Notes: generated by a model from the sequence alone, not told the origin. Positions 43,701 to 51,423 are shown, counted from the stretch's first letter. The stretch is 64,000 bases of DNA from Cryobacterium psychrophilum (GCF_004365915.1 NZ_SODI01000001.1:496001-560000), one strand, 5' to 3'. Program-made: numbers and translations.

Positions 43701-43988
43701 GCTGCCCTCAGGCAGGGTAATTCCGCGCGAGGCCAGGAACGTTCTCACCCCGTCCTCCCGAGGCCGCCCGTCAACGAAGGCGCGGTAGTCCCGCTCCGCG
43801 TCAAAGGGCGACAGCGCGTCGTTGATCCGGGGCAGGGTCTGATCGAAGAGCGCCTTCCACGCCGCAGCATGCACCCCGGCGGTGTCGGTGACCACTCCGT
43901 CCATGTCGAAGATGACCGCAGCAAAACCGGAGGCCGTGCCGCCGTCAGCGTGCCCGGGTGCTGGCCACAAGTGATCCAGACGCATCAA
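40710..43988 (-). CDS. HAD beta-phosphoglucomutase fused to GH65 disaccharide phosphorylase/hydrolase
   Basis: A 1092-residue bifunctional protein. Residues about 20-250 are a HAD domain of the beta-phosphoglucomutase type (FDMDGVVTDTAGVHAAAWKA with the nucleophile, VTSSRNSAAI, GKPDPAMFW, EDAAAGVRAA). Residues about 280-1060 are a GH65 enzyme (TLGNGYWATRG, GEGYRGHVFWDELFVYPVL, and VMGPDEYHDGYPDAVG with the catalytic Glu). GH65 enzymes cleave trehalose, maltose or kojibiose, giving beta-glucose-1-phosphate if phosphorolytic, which the HAD domain would convert to glucose-6-phosphate. The fusion is known in actinobacteria. The start overlaps a P-type ATPase relic. Confidence 0.9.
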   Translation of the reverse strand: MMRLDHLWPAPGHADGGTASGFAAVIFDMDGVVTDTAGVHAAAWKALFDQTLPRINDALSPFDAERDYRAFVDGRPREDGVRTFLASRGITLPEGSAGDGPEQLTVHGLATRKQGILATELAGGGVKVFADAVELLQALAAVQVPVALVTSSRNSAAILDAAGIADLFPVRVDGTDAVRLALPGKPDPAMFWEAARRLQVAPADAAVIEDAAAGVRAAASGRFGLVVGVDRTDTGARLAAAGADVVVRDLAGLRPKLLGPTGDAGASWCGGAKAGTPEAWNLVYDQFDPVQEGTREALCTLGNGYWATRGSVPGSTADGVHYPGTYLAGIYNRLSTDLDGRTVETEDLVNAPDWAFLTVRAADGPVLRAGTAEMLSHHQDLDLRRGVLTRTNSYRDSAGRSTRVTSRQFQSLAEPHLAAVEVTIEAEDWSGEVIVESAVNGAVSNSNVAADSALAHEHLVPSDITVPDGDTVIYEADTSQSGIRIATAIRTHTGGDVTGLRLIREKARAGHEITLRLACGIPVRIEKTAAVATSKDRAVSTAGLDAGHRIDRAPGFAVLLAAHERAWGELWARFGIRLQAGSRQSLALNLHIFHVLQTVAFASPDLDAGLPARGLHGEGYRGHVFWDELFVYPVLTLRRPELTRASLLYRYRRLDAARAAARAEGLAGAMFPWQSGSDGREETPDELFNPRNQMWMPDNSRRQRHVGLAVAYSVWQYYQATADTGFLVDYGAEILVEVARLFTSMAVHDPTDDRYDISGVMGPDEYHDGYPDAVGKGVRNNAYTNVLAAWVLSRAAETVQLLVGHDCDPLRRRLGLEPEEAARWERISQRLRISFHADGVISQFEGYEQLEEFDWDAYRTRYGNIGRLDLILQAEGDTTNRYKLSKQADVLMLFYLFSAEELRDIFARLGYTLSPDLIPTTVGYYLARTSHGSTLSRLTHSWVLARTDRRQSWALFEQALEADLADTQGGTTREGIHLGAMAGTADMVIRCYAGVETRQDTLWIHPVLPAALTGATFQLSYRGQPVSISLTHDRVSLRLHPCSAGPISVCVEGTRKTLQPGQFWDVPLQSAPARTLHSSPVSGGTSIVGTTP

Positions 43989-44188
43989 ATATCCTCAGCC
44001 GCCGCCGTCACGGCATTGTAGCAGGCGGCCCAGCTCAAGTTCTGGCGCATTTTCCCCATTCCGATGCCGATGCCGATGCGCAAGGCGATGGGCACATTCA
44101 GGAGGTTCGAGCGCATCAGGACCACGTCGGCGGACTGTGTTTGCCAAGGGTACTCGCATTCCGGCACCCAGCCAGTGATTTCGGCCAC
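43985..44188 (-). pseudogene. C-terminal fragment of a heavy-metal P-type ATPase
   Basis: A 67-codon frame with SADVVLMRSNLLNVPIALRI and KMRQNLSWAACYNAV, the segment right after the GDGxND loop and into the next-to-last helix pair of HMA-type ATPases. Everything before and after is missing. It overlaps the start of the GH65 fusion by 4 bases. It does not correspond to the copA or copB sequence exactly, so it is from a third ATPase. Confidence 0.65.
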
Positions 44189-44243
44189 CTCACCCGAGGT
44201 CTTCGTTCAGTCCTATCACTGCTGGGCGATGAGGACCAGTAGT

Positions 44244-45185
44244 TCAAGCCGCGGCGACCTGCCGGTAGAGCAGGTCGCTGCACCAGCCCGGTGAGGCGAG
44301 GGGGAGGTCGTGACCGCCGCGGTGGGTGCGCGCGGTGACGCTCGCAAATTCCGTGGCTAGCTCGCGGGCACGTCCGGGGACCGGCACCGGGTCTATCTTT
44401 CCATCTACGAGTAGCACCGATACCCCCCGGCCGGATAGGGCGGCGATCGCTCCAATCCAAGTGTCGGCCGCGACGATAGCCTCGAAGCTCTGAATGTAGG
44501 AGAACCAGGTGTGCTTGACGCCGTCCCTGGCGATGGCCACCGGCATCGCCGGGTTAAGCGCGACGGCGAGCACGGCGGCGGCGGAGCGGTGCCGGCACAT
44601 CCACGCGCACATCGCGTGGGCGCGTGGGCCGGTCGACAGCAACGCCTCGAACCAGCCCATATGGCGCACCCGCTCGTCCGCTTCAGCCCGGTTTCGGTAT
44701 AGGGGGGCGTCGAACGCGACGACCGTGCGGATGTCGCCCTCGCTTGCCGCTGCCCATTGGATCGCGAGCGACGCGCCCATCGAGTGACCGGCCACATGCA
44801 GTGGGCGCCCGTCCAAGCCGAGCGCGCCGAGGGCGCCGGTGATGGCGGCGAGGTGCTCCTCGAGGCCGAATGAGTCGCTGCTGACGCCGGCATCCATCGA
44901 GGCGCCAAAGCCTAGGGGGTCGATCACGACCACCGTCGCGACCTCGCCCAACCGGTCATAGGCCGCTCCGAAGAAGGCCTGGCTCGCCCCGATGCCCGGC
45001 AGCAGGGCGAGCACCGGGTGGCCATGGCCAAACACGCGAACGCCGAGACGCCCGGCGTGCCCCGGCGCCCCGGCGCCACGCCGCCACCGGCGCACTCGAC
45101 CCGAATGGAAGTGCCGGGCGGGCCAGAAGGATGCCGCGACCAGTGCGACCCCAATTGTGGCCGCACTGATTCGTCGATTGCCCAT
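44244..45185 (-). CDS. alpha/beta-hydrolase with N-terminal anchor
   Basis: A 313-residue hydrolase. A short N-terminal hydrophobic stretch (TIGVALVAASFWPA) and basic segment are followed by the alpha/beta-hydrolase fold: PGIGASQAFF (oxyanion loop), DPLGFGASMD, the nucleophile elbow HVAGHSMGASLAI with Ser, DGKIDPVPVPGRA (Asp) and HRGGHDLPLASP (His). Substrate unknown. ATG 45185 is chosen. A CsoR-type box lies 66 bases upstream on the same side, so copper may induce it, although no copper link is known for the family. Confidence 0.75.
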   Translation of the reverse strand: MGNRRISAATIGVALVAASFWPARHFHSGRVRRWRRGAGAPGHAGRLGVRVFGHGHPVLALLPGIGASQAFFGAAYDRLGEVATVVVIDPLGFGASMDAGVSSDSFGLEEHLAAITGALGALGLDGRPLHVAGHSMGASLAIQWAAASEGDIRTVVAFDAPLYRNRAEADERVRHMGWFEALLSTGPRAHAMCAWMCRHRSAAAVLAVALNPAMPVAIARDGVKHTWFSYIQSFEAIVAADTWIGAIAALSGRGVSVLLVDGKIDPVPVPGRARELATEFASVTARTHRGGHDLPLASPGWCSDLLYRQVAAA

Positions 45186-45250
45186 GCCGCCCACTCTAAG
45201 CGCCGACCCGCCGGTATGGGTCGGGTCGGAACCGGCCGTCTAATACGAAC

Positions 45251-45270
45251 TATACCCTAAGGGGGTATGA
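45251..45270. promoter_or_regulatory. CsoR-like operator upstream of the hydrolase
   Basis: TATACCCTAAGGGGGTATGA matches the box before copB and at 24816 except in the spacer. The only gene start facing it is the hydrolase on the minus strand; on the plus side it faces the 3' end of the ABC permease. Confidence 0.65.
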
Positions 45271-45421
45271 AGTAGTTTTAGACGTGACAGGCTGCTGGGT
45301 TAGCTCGCGCCGTACCTTTCCCTGCCGAGCTGCGAGGCCCCGCGCTCATACAGGCCCAGGCGGACCGCGGCCCGACTATTTCAGAAAACACCACCCAGCC
45401 CCGTCGTCGGTGGATTGACGC

Positions 45422-46924
45422 TCAGTGAACCGGACGTGCTGGACGTGTGGCGCGGTGGTACGTCGCGACCACGGCCAGGCCGAGCGAAACGAGCCATCCC
45501 AACCCGACTAGGAGCGGAACGACTTCATCGAAACTTCGGGTAAACGTCTGGTCGATGAGCACTTGCGATCCGCCGTAACCGGGCAGCAGACGAGACCACG
45601 CGGTCGGTTCGGGTTGCAACATCGGATTCTGAACAATGCCGATATCGAGGAAAGCAAGCATGAAGACGACAAACACCCCGCCGACGGAACCGAAAATCGG
45701 CCCGAGAAGTGCCCCGATGAATCCGTACGTCAGGGCGATGAGCACGTTGGCGCTGGCAAATCCCGCCCACTGGACGGGACTAAAGATCAGCGCGCTGGTG
45801 GCCAGAGCCACCCCCGTCACGACGAGCACGAAAACGGTAAGGATTCCCAGTCTGGAGGACAAGAGAGCGCTGGTCCGCATTCCAGCGAGAGCCGCCCTCC
45901 GGTCGCCATTCCGGCTCTGAAGCACTCCGAATAGGCCGATGAGCGCCGCTAGCGACGCGATCGCGACGGGCACCATGGTCGCACCGTACGGATCGATGAG
46001 TGAGAGCCTGCGGGTGATGTTCTCGCCGTTCTCATGCAGCACGATTGAGATGGGTTGGTCCGGAGTCACCACGTAGACGCCGAGGATGAACACCACCGGC
46101 ACAACGACGAGGAGCGCCCAGAGGGCGGCATTGCGTCGGTTGTCCCGCCAGGCGGCCCGCAGAGCGGCTGCGGTTTGGGAACGGCGTGATCCCGCTCTGG
46201 GCGAACGCCCGAGTCCGGCGGCGGTGCGGGTCCGGGCGATGATGAGGGCACAGGCTGCGCCAACCGCGGAGGCAGTCCAGATCAGTGCCCAGCCCAGTTC
46301 ACCGACGGGTCCGCTGTGGCCCGACGGCAGGTCGATCATCCACAGCGTGACGTAGTGGGTCGGCAGAAGGCGGGTCGCAACGTTGTCGCCGGCGCTCATC
46401 GCCGGGCCGAAGAACACGTCGACGATCCAAACAAACAAGACGATGACGCTGCCGTTGAGCGGATTTCGTACGAGCACCCCGACCACGGCGCCTATGGCGA
46501 TGTAAATGGCAGCAAACATGAGGGTCCCGGCGAAGGCGCGCCAGAAGTCGGCCACCCCGGTGCGGGCGACGAGGGCGAGCAAGGCCGTTGCGGCGGCCAA
46601 CACGGCAAGGCATCCGCCAGTGACCAGACGGGCGAGGGCCAGCCGTGCCGCGGGCAGGCCAGCGATGACCACTCGTCGATCGGTGCCGCGTGTCGTTGCC
46701 GTTTGGAAGTACATGGCGACACCGGCCATGAATCCGGCGGCCCAGCCCGCGGTCGCTAACTCGATCGCTGGCCCCTCCGGGCCGCCGAGTAATTTCGCAA
46801 ACGACGCCAGCTCCCCGCTCACGGCGAGGACGAATACCGTGGGCACAACGATGAGCAGAAGCAGGTTGACGGGATTGCGTGCGTAGTCGTTCAGAAAGCG
46901 TTGGACAAACACCAAGGTGGTCAT
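45422..46924 (-). CDS. ABC exporter permease, two ABC-2 halves in one chain
   Basis: A 500-residue membrane protein with two similar halves of about six spans each (first with LLLLIVVPTVFVLAVSGELA and RNPLNGSVIVLFVWIVDVFF; second with ALWALLVVVPVVFILGVYVV and GALLGPIFGSVGGVFVVFML). This resembles fused DrrB/CcmB-like ABC-2 permeases. It overlaps the ATP-binding gene by 4 bases (ATGA) and must form the transporter with it. The substrate is unknown; such pairs export drugs, peptides or lipids. Confidence 0.8.
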   Translation of the reverse strand: MTTLVFVQRFLNDYARNPVNLLLLIVVPTVFVLAVSGELASFAKLLGGPEGPAIELATAGWAAGFMAGVAMYFQTATTRGTDRRVVIAGLPAARLALARLVTGGCLAVLAAATALLALVARTGVADFWRAFAGTLMFAAIYIAIGAVVGVLVRNPLNGSVIVLFVWIVDVFFGPAMSAGDNVATRLLPTHYVTLWMIDLPSGHSGPVGELGWALIWTASAVGAACALIIARTRTAAGLGRSPRAGSRRSQTAAALRAAWRDNRRNAALWALLVVVPVVFILGVYVVTPDQPISIVLHENGENITRRLSLIDPYGATMVPVAIASLAALIGLFGVLQSRNGDRRAALAGMRTSALLSSRLGILTVFVLVVTGVALATSALIFSPVQWAGFASANVLIALTYGFIGALLGPIFGSVGGVFVVFMLAFLDIGIVQNPMLQPEPTAWSRLLPGYGGSQVLIDQTFTRSFDEVVPLLVGLGWLVSLGLAVVATYHRATRPARPVH

Positions 46925-47544
46925 CGCACGACAACCTTGCCGTCCTGGATGTCGAGGATCCGGTCAAAACGGTTCTCATCGACGACAAAATGGCTGATGA
47001 TCATTACCGTCCGTCCGGCTGCGCGACGCTCGGCGACGAGAACCCAAAATCGTTGGTAGGTATCCCAATCGAAGCCAGATGAGGGCTCGTCGAGGAGGAG
47101 CACATCGGGGTCTGCGAGCAGAGCGAGACCGAGGTTGAGCTTTGCCAGTGTTCCACCGGACAACTGATCGGCACGAGTGCGCGCGTATCGCTTGAAGCCG
47201 AACTCGTTGTAGATCGACTCTCGTGACGCTGCCATTTCTTGTTCGGTCATGCCGTAGGCCCGACCGAACAGGTCGAAATGTTCGTCACAGCTCAAGCGGT
47301 CGTAGACGAGTGGCGTCTGCGGGCAGTAGCCCAGCCGTCCGCTACGGGAAATCATTCCTTGGTCGGCGCGTATCTCACCGACCAAGATTTTCATCAGGGT
47401 CGACTTGCCGGAGCCATTCTCACCGGTAAGGCCGACCACTTCGCCGGGATGCAGGGCGAGATCGACACCGGAGAGGATCTGGCGGGTCCGACCGAACGGC
47501 CAGAGGCCGCGTCGATACGACTTCGCAATGCCGGAAGCTTGGAG
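46921..47544 (-). pseudogene. ABC transporter ATP-binding protein with a damaged 5' end
   Basis: ATPase domain with Walker A GENGSGKSTL, Q-loop YCPQTPLVYD, signature LSGGTLAKLNLGLALL and Walker B VLLLDEPSSGFDWD. From GTG 47439 the frame gives 172 residues. Conserved sequence extends further upstream in the same frame (GIAKSYRRGLWPFGRTRQIL, SGVDLALHPGE) to about 47544, where an in-frame TAG (47545-47547) sits and no start codon is available between. Either the N-terminal start was lost by a point or frameshift mutation, or a non-standard start is used. The permease gene behind it is intact. Confidence 0.7.
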
Positions 47545-47547
47545 CTA

Positions 47548-47823
47548 CCGGATCCTGAGCCCGCCTGCCGTTCTGCGCGCTCCCGCCGTGCTGTACATGT
47601 TCGCCGTGGCTGCGGGCCATTTTCACGCTCTTCTTCCTGCATAGTATTCGATCCCCCGGACACGACCAAAAAGAACGATAGGCACCTGGATGGCCGACAT
47701 TGCAGCCCAGTCCGGGTACGAACCAGACAGCTCTGTGCGATTGGACATGACTCATTATCCCAATATGCGCGCTTCGGCTGCGGATGCTGTGGATCACTGC
47801 CGCCCTGGGTGCCTGTTCCATCA
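47548..47823. other. no supported gene
   Basis: The frame MQEEERENGPQPRR on the minus strand (from 47643) could be the original N terminus of the ATPase in another frame. Otherwise nothing recognised. Confidence 0.3.
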
Positions 47824-48174
47824 CTATCCGGTGCGCGGCGTGACGCTGCACTGTTTTCGTTCGCGGCTTTGCGGGCCGTGCTCGGGGGTGCCGCGCCGGC
47901 TGTCGTCGCGTTCTAGCAGAGTCAACCGCTGCCACGCTCGACTACCGATCCCCCAACGAAGTCCACTATGGTGATCAGCATCCAGCTTTGGCAGCGTAAA
48001 ATATTCACTAATTCCGCGGTCTGAATCCCCGTGGTAGCCCACATCGCGCTCAAGCCGATGTGGCCTGGCCGGATAAATGTGATCGGTGAATGTACGCCAG
48101 GCGGTGGATGTGACGACACCGTGTCGGGGATAAAGGTAGATGATCCGGCTGGCTGGCGCAGTGGGGGGCCACAT
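47824..48174 (-). CDS. hypothetical 116-residue protein
   Basis: ATG 48174 opens a frame with plausible composition (SRIIYLYPRHGVVTSTAWRT, SEYFTLPKLDADHHSGLRWG) to TAG 47824. No domain recognised. It overlaps the start of the potassium-channel relic on the other strand, and its last 35 residues are Arg-rich. It may itself be a truncated gene; existence is uncertain. Confidence 0.3.
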   Translation of the reverse strand: MWPPTAPASRIIYLYPRHGVVTSTAWRTFTDHIYPARPHRLERDVGYHGDSDRGISEYFTLPKLDADHHSGLRWGIGSRAWQRLTLLERDDSRRGTPEHGPQSRERKQCSVTPRTG

Positions 48175-48510
48175 TAGTTCTGCTTGTCTTGCGCGACATC
48201 TTCCACACCGTGGGCCATCCCGAGGGACAGGGACGCATTAGCAATCTCGTGCTGCGCACTGCATGGCGACTCTCCCTGCGGCGGGAGGCGGCGGTGCCGA
48301 CCCCGATGCGTCCTCGCCGCAACGCTTCCGTACGCGGTGGACCTACGGGCGGATTGGCAGCAAAGCGCCAACGGTCGACATGCGACTATCGGCAAAAATC
48401 CTGAACTGTGCGCTCGAGCAGTTTGCGAAATGTCTGCGGCACCAGTCTTGGCTGGCGTGCAGTCGACGACGATACCAACAGTGTCAAGCAGTTCTTGCCG
48501 CCGGCGCGGC
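48131..48510 (+). pseudogene. collapsed second copy of potassium channel plus type II GAPDH
   Basis: The plus strand reads WLAQWGATLVLLVLRDIFHT then GQGRISNLVLRTAWRLS, the N terminus of the channel family. At about 48295 it jumps to bases nearly identical to 39165-39295, the channel C terminus (QRFRTRWTYG region, then LNCALEQFAK). At about 48440 it jumps again to sequence matching the GAPDH segment 40322-40370 (CACCAGTCTTGGCTGGCGTG). Two deletions thus fused three pieces of the same gene pair that exists at 38.7-40.6 kb. Confidence 0.7.
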
Positions 48511-48975
48511 TGAATGTCGGAAAAATAGCCGGTAGATCCACGACCCAAGACACCAATGGGTGGTGGTGAGCATGAAGCCTCCGAGAGCGACCGCCCCTCC
48601 CAAGACGATTGCCACCGTTGGTAACCCAAAATAAAAGGACACGGCTGAGCCCGTCAGCAGCACGGTGGAGAGAAGGTACGAAAACCGGCGTGGTGTCGGT
48701 GTGGGCGGAAGCGCCGGTCGATGAAATAAGTGCCGGATGCCCAAATTATAAATTAGGTCAAGAATCATTCCGCGAGGAAAGAGCGCCCCACTGAGCGGGA
48801 CGATAGCCCCAATCCCCAGAAAAGCGGGCGACTGCAAAGTTAGTCCAACAACGATGAGTACGGTGCCCACTCCCGGCGCGAACCGTAATGGCCCCGCGTA
48901 GCAGGACTTGGCGTCCTCATCAAGATTTCCAAATCCTTGCTTGTCTAGGTTGGTCCTCGTAAATTCATTGAGCAT
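48484..48975 (-). CDS. DUF4395 membrane protein
   Basis: A 163-residue protein with four spans (VGTVLIVVGLTLQSPAFLGI, FSYLLSTVLLTGSAVSFYFG, TVAIVLGGAVALGGFMLTTT) and the family pattern FAPGVGTVL and RHLFHRPALPPTPTPRRFSY. DUF4395 proteins often pair with thioredoxin-like or sulfurtransferase genes. A CW pair (THWCLGSWIY) is near the end. ATG 48975 with GAGGA upstream is preferred over ATG 48996. It belongs to the copper-island strand group with DUF3105 upstream, separated by 127 bases. Confidence 0.75.
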   Translation of the reverse strand: MLNEFTRTNLDKQGFGNLDEDAKSCYAGPLRFAPGVGTVLIVVGLTLQSPAFLGIGAIVPLSGALFPRGMILDLIYNLGIRHLFHRPALPPTPTPRRFSYLLSTVLLTGSAVSFYFGLPTVAIVLGGAVALGGFMLTTTHWCLGSWIYRLFFRHSAAPAARTA

Positions 48976-49102
48976 TTTGGTTTCCTCATTATTCATTTCT
49001 GGTTTTCTTACTGTGCGTGGGAAAGTCGGTGGATTTGGCATGGGTCGGTGCTGTGCCTCATGGCCGGCACGGTGCGGCGGAATCTATTCGTCCCATGCCA
49101 GA

Positions 49103-49768
49103 TCACGTCACCTTGCCTGGTCCGTCGATGCCTCCGGAGCAGGGCGCGCCCGGTTCCGGCGCGGAAGACGCGTTTCGGTATTTGGCCATGAAGGCCGCCA
49201 GGCGCGAATCATCCGGAGCGCTGAGATTCAGTTGTGCGCCCCAGGCGGACACGACGATCGGCGAAGAAAGGCCCGGGAACGGCGACAAAACCGCATAGGT
49301 GGCGGGGATACCTTTCTGCAGGGTAGAAAGCTGGTCCCCAGTCACGACGGCGTCGTCGTAGGTTACCCACGCTGCGCCGTGTTCGAGTGAGTGCACGGCA
49401 TTCTCATTGGAGACTGCCTCGGAGTAGACGCCGCAATTGAGGAGTGCGGCTGAGTGGTCACCGCCCACGGGAGGCAGCGGCGTGTATTTCACCGTGCCGG
49501 CGACGTGCGTCGAAGTCTGATTTGCAAAGAGTTGCACCCCATTCACGTCAGCGCCAGGCTTTAGATTCGTTGAGGTTCCGTTGGTGGTTACGACGAGAAT
49601 TACCATGAGGACTATTGCTGCAGCGCCAGACCAGGCGATCGTGATTGCGATCGCCCGGTTTCGGCGGGCCTTGGATTGTTCGCGTTTTAGTGTTGCAACC
49701 TTGACTGCGCGGCGGGCCGTACGGCGCTCCGTCAGTGATGGTTCAGTGGGTCTGGAATCTTGGGTCAT
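49103..49768 (-). CDS. DUF3105 exported protein
   Basis: A 221-residue protein. It has a basic cytoplasmic start, one span (AIAITIAWSGAAAIVLMVIL) and an extracellular DUF3105 domain with its hallmarks: YTPLPPVGGDHSAALLNCGV, NAVHSLEHGAAWVTYD and VVSAWGAQLNL. Conserved His and Cys (GGDH, LNCG, HSLEH) suggest metal binding. A CsoR-type box lies 317 bases upstream (50085-50106), with a leader resembling that of the secreted Cys-rich gene at 24.7 kb, so copper control is likely. GAGAGA precedes ATG 49768. Confidence 0.8.
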   Translation of the reverse strand: MTQDSRPTEPSLTERRTARRAVKVATLKREQSKARRNRAIAITIAWSGAAAIVLMVILVVTTNGTSTNLKPGADVNGVQLFANQTSTHVAGTVKYTPLPPVGGDHSAALLNCGVYSEAVSNENAVHSLEHGAAWVTYDDAVVTGDQLSTLQKGIPATYAVLSPFPGLSSPIVVSAWGAQLNLSAPDDSRLAAFMAKYRNASSAPEPGAPCSGGIDGPGKVT

Positions 49769-50084
49769 GATCTTTGTCTCTCGGGTTAGGGGCTACTCGC
49801 TCCAACCGGCAGTGCTGCACAGCGAAACTGGAGTACCCCAAACCGGTCAGGTTAGTGTGGCGTCGCTGTGGGCGTAGCCCGTCGAGTCGGTTCAGCAATT
49901 GGAGAGCGCCGGCGCTGGTTCTGGCTGCGGTGAGACAGAATCGGCGCGAAATCAGATTCGGATGGACAGCGCCGTAAGCAACGGCGGGCTGGCTAGCGGC
50001 AGAATGCAGCCCCTCTCTCGCCCGAGTCGGACTTCTTCGACTGGCGTGTCGTGAGTGTAGTAATTGGTGAACACCCACCCTTCA
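49769..50084 (-). other. leader region of DUF3105 with decayed coding
   Basis: No intact gene. 50005-50106 resembles 24730-24836, that is the 5' leader of the Cys-rich secreted gene including its start-codon area. A gene of that kind may have stood here and decayed. Frames such as PLASPPLLTALSIRI remain. Confidence 0.4.
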
Positions 50085-50106
50085 TTATACCCAATGGGGG
50101 TATGCC
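50085..50106. promoter_or_regulatory. CsoR-like operator of the DUF3105 gene
   Basis: TTATACCCAATGGGGGTATG, same plan as the 24816 box, facing the minus-strand DUF3105/DUF4395 genes. Confidence 0.65.
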
Positions 50107-50312
50107 TCGGGTTCGGCGCTCCGGACGCGAGTGCGCTCTGCACGGTTGGTCCGTCAACGCTGAGGACTAAGCCTGAATCCACCGGTCGGCCTCTGATCGG
50201 ATCCTGATTTCGGTTCGGCGATCTTTTGGAGTTTCGGGCGTGGGTGTGGTCCGGGTCTCGCGGCCCGGGTGTTCCACTGGTGCTCCTGTTGATGCCGTTA
50301 TCGGCTGGTTGG

Positions 50313-50573
50313 TCAGGTGGGGACGGGGTGTCTCGGCCGGAAGTTCTGGTTGAACAGGACCGTCCAGGGTTTCTCCCAGGGCCAGTGTTCGGGCAGGTGC
50401 AGGGTGATGCGCCGCGCGGAGGTCGAGATTCTGGCGGGGACGCTGACAAGTTTCCGGCGGATCGTTGCGGTGGTCGATCGGGCGAGACCGTTGCCCGCGA
50501 TCGTCGCGGCGGCGCGGGTCAAGTTAAACGCCATGACAGCCATGACCAGCCAGGCAGCATTGGCCGTGAACAC
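50313..50573 (-). pseudogene. IS1380 transposase C-terminal fragment, minus copy
   Basis: FTANAAWLVMAVMAFNLTRA, TTATIRRKLVSVPARISTSA, RRITLHLPEHWPWEKPWTVL: the last 85 residues of an IS1380-type transposase, starting at an inverted junction. Confidence 0.75.
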
Positions 50574-50577
50574 GCCC

Positions 50578-50840
50578 TCGGAGTTTTCACTGCCAATGCG
50601 GCGTGGCTCGTGTTAACGTGCGTCGCCTTTAACCTCACCCGCGCCGTCGGGACCTTGGCCAGCCCCACCTTTGGCAAAGCGACCACGCCCACCATCCGCC
50701 GCAAACTGATCAACATCCCCGCGAGGATCTCCACCTCCGCGCGTCGCATCAAGCTGCACTTGCCCACAGATTGGCCATGGGAAACCGGCTGGAACGCCCT
50801 GTTCACCGCCGCCTGCCGACCACCGGGAACAGCCACCACA
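50578..50840 (+). pseudogene. IS1380 transposase C-terminal fragment, plus copy
   Basis: FTANAAWLVLTCVAFNLTRA, TTPTIRRKLINIPARISTSA, RRIKLHLPTDWPWETGWNAL: homologous to the minus copy but clearly diverged, so it came from a different IS1380 member rather than a fresh fold-back copy. Confidence 0.75.
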
Positions 50841-50986
50841 TAGCCACCCAGCCCCAACGGGCGCAACCAGGAACTCCAGTGGAACACCGCACGCAGAGAG
50901 GCGCACACGTCAAACGCGCCCGCCAGCCAAAATCCCCCTCAAAACGAAATTGAGACTACGTCACCTGCAGACCGGTGGATTGAGGA

Positions 50987-51364
50987 TTAGGGCTGGGCTA
51001 CCAACTCGTAGCCGGCTTCGTCGATCGCAGCGGCGACCACGTCACGGTCCAGCTCGCGCACGCTTGAAACTGTCACCCGAGAGAGCCCGCCGGAGACCAA
51101 GGCGACCTCCACATTGGTCGCGCCTTCGATCTGGTTCAGCTCCTCTGTCACGCTCTTCACGCAGTGCTCGCAAGTCATTCCAGACACCGCCCAGGTGCTC
51201 GTGATCCTGCCCGCGTCGGCACTGTCGGATGACGTTGCGGCTGCTTTCTCGTGCGTGGGGGTTCCGCACCCGCACGAGGATTCACTCACTGTCTCCTCTG
51301 CGTGGGTTCCGCACGCGCAGGAGGCGTCGGTCAGGCCGAGTTCGTTCTGGTTCATTGTGCACAT
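50987..51364 (-). CDS. copZ: CopZ-like copper chaperone, copy 2
   Basis: A 125-residue paralogue of 27117-27497 with the same layout: MCTMNQNELG, two Cys/His repeats (SCACGTHAEE and SCGCGTPTHE), then a heavy-metal-associated domain with MTCEHC. Most differences are conservative, so it is probably functional. It is divergent from a csoR relic and preceded by two CsoR-type boxes. Its stop lies inside the end of the IS1380 remnant; the mini-copA that follows copy 1 is absent here. Confidence 0.88.
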   Translation of the reverse strand: MCTMNQNELGLTDASCACGTHAEETVSESSCGCGTPTHEKAAATSSDSADAGRITSTWAVSGMTCEHCVKSVTEELNQIEGATNVEVALVSGGLSRVTVSSVRELDRDVVAAAIDEAGYELVAQP

Positions 51365-51385
51365 AAGCTGCAGTCCTTTCGATTA

Positions 51386-51406
51386 CGAGTACCCCCGAGG
51401 GGTATG
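51386..51406. promoter_or_regulatory. CsoR-like operator, copZ2 side
   Basis: GAGTACCCCCGAGGGGTATG, the counterpart of 27521-27539. Confidence 0.7.
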
Positions 51407-51423
51407 AAAACCCACTGTACCCC

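Larger units (their letters stand above)
50166..50990. mobile_element. head-to-head inverted pair of IS1380-like 3' ends
   Basis: Both outer edges carry the same end sequence: CTAAGCCTGAATCCACCGGT at 50166 and, inverted, 50970-50990 (complement CTAATCCTCAATCCACCGGT). Inside, the minus strand encodes an IS1380-type transposase C terminus (50313-50573) and the plus strand a diverged copy of the same (50578-50840), meeting near 50575. Neither has the catalytic first 350 residues. This is an inverted dimer of two related 3' halves, not a complete IS. Confidence 0.75.
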
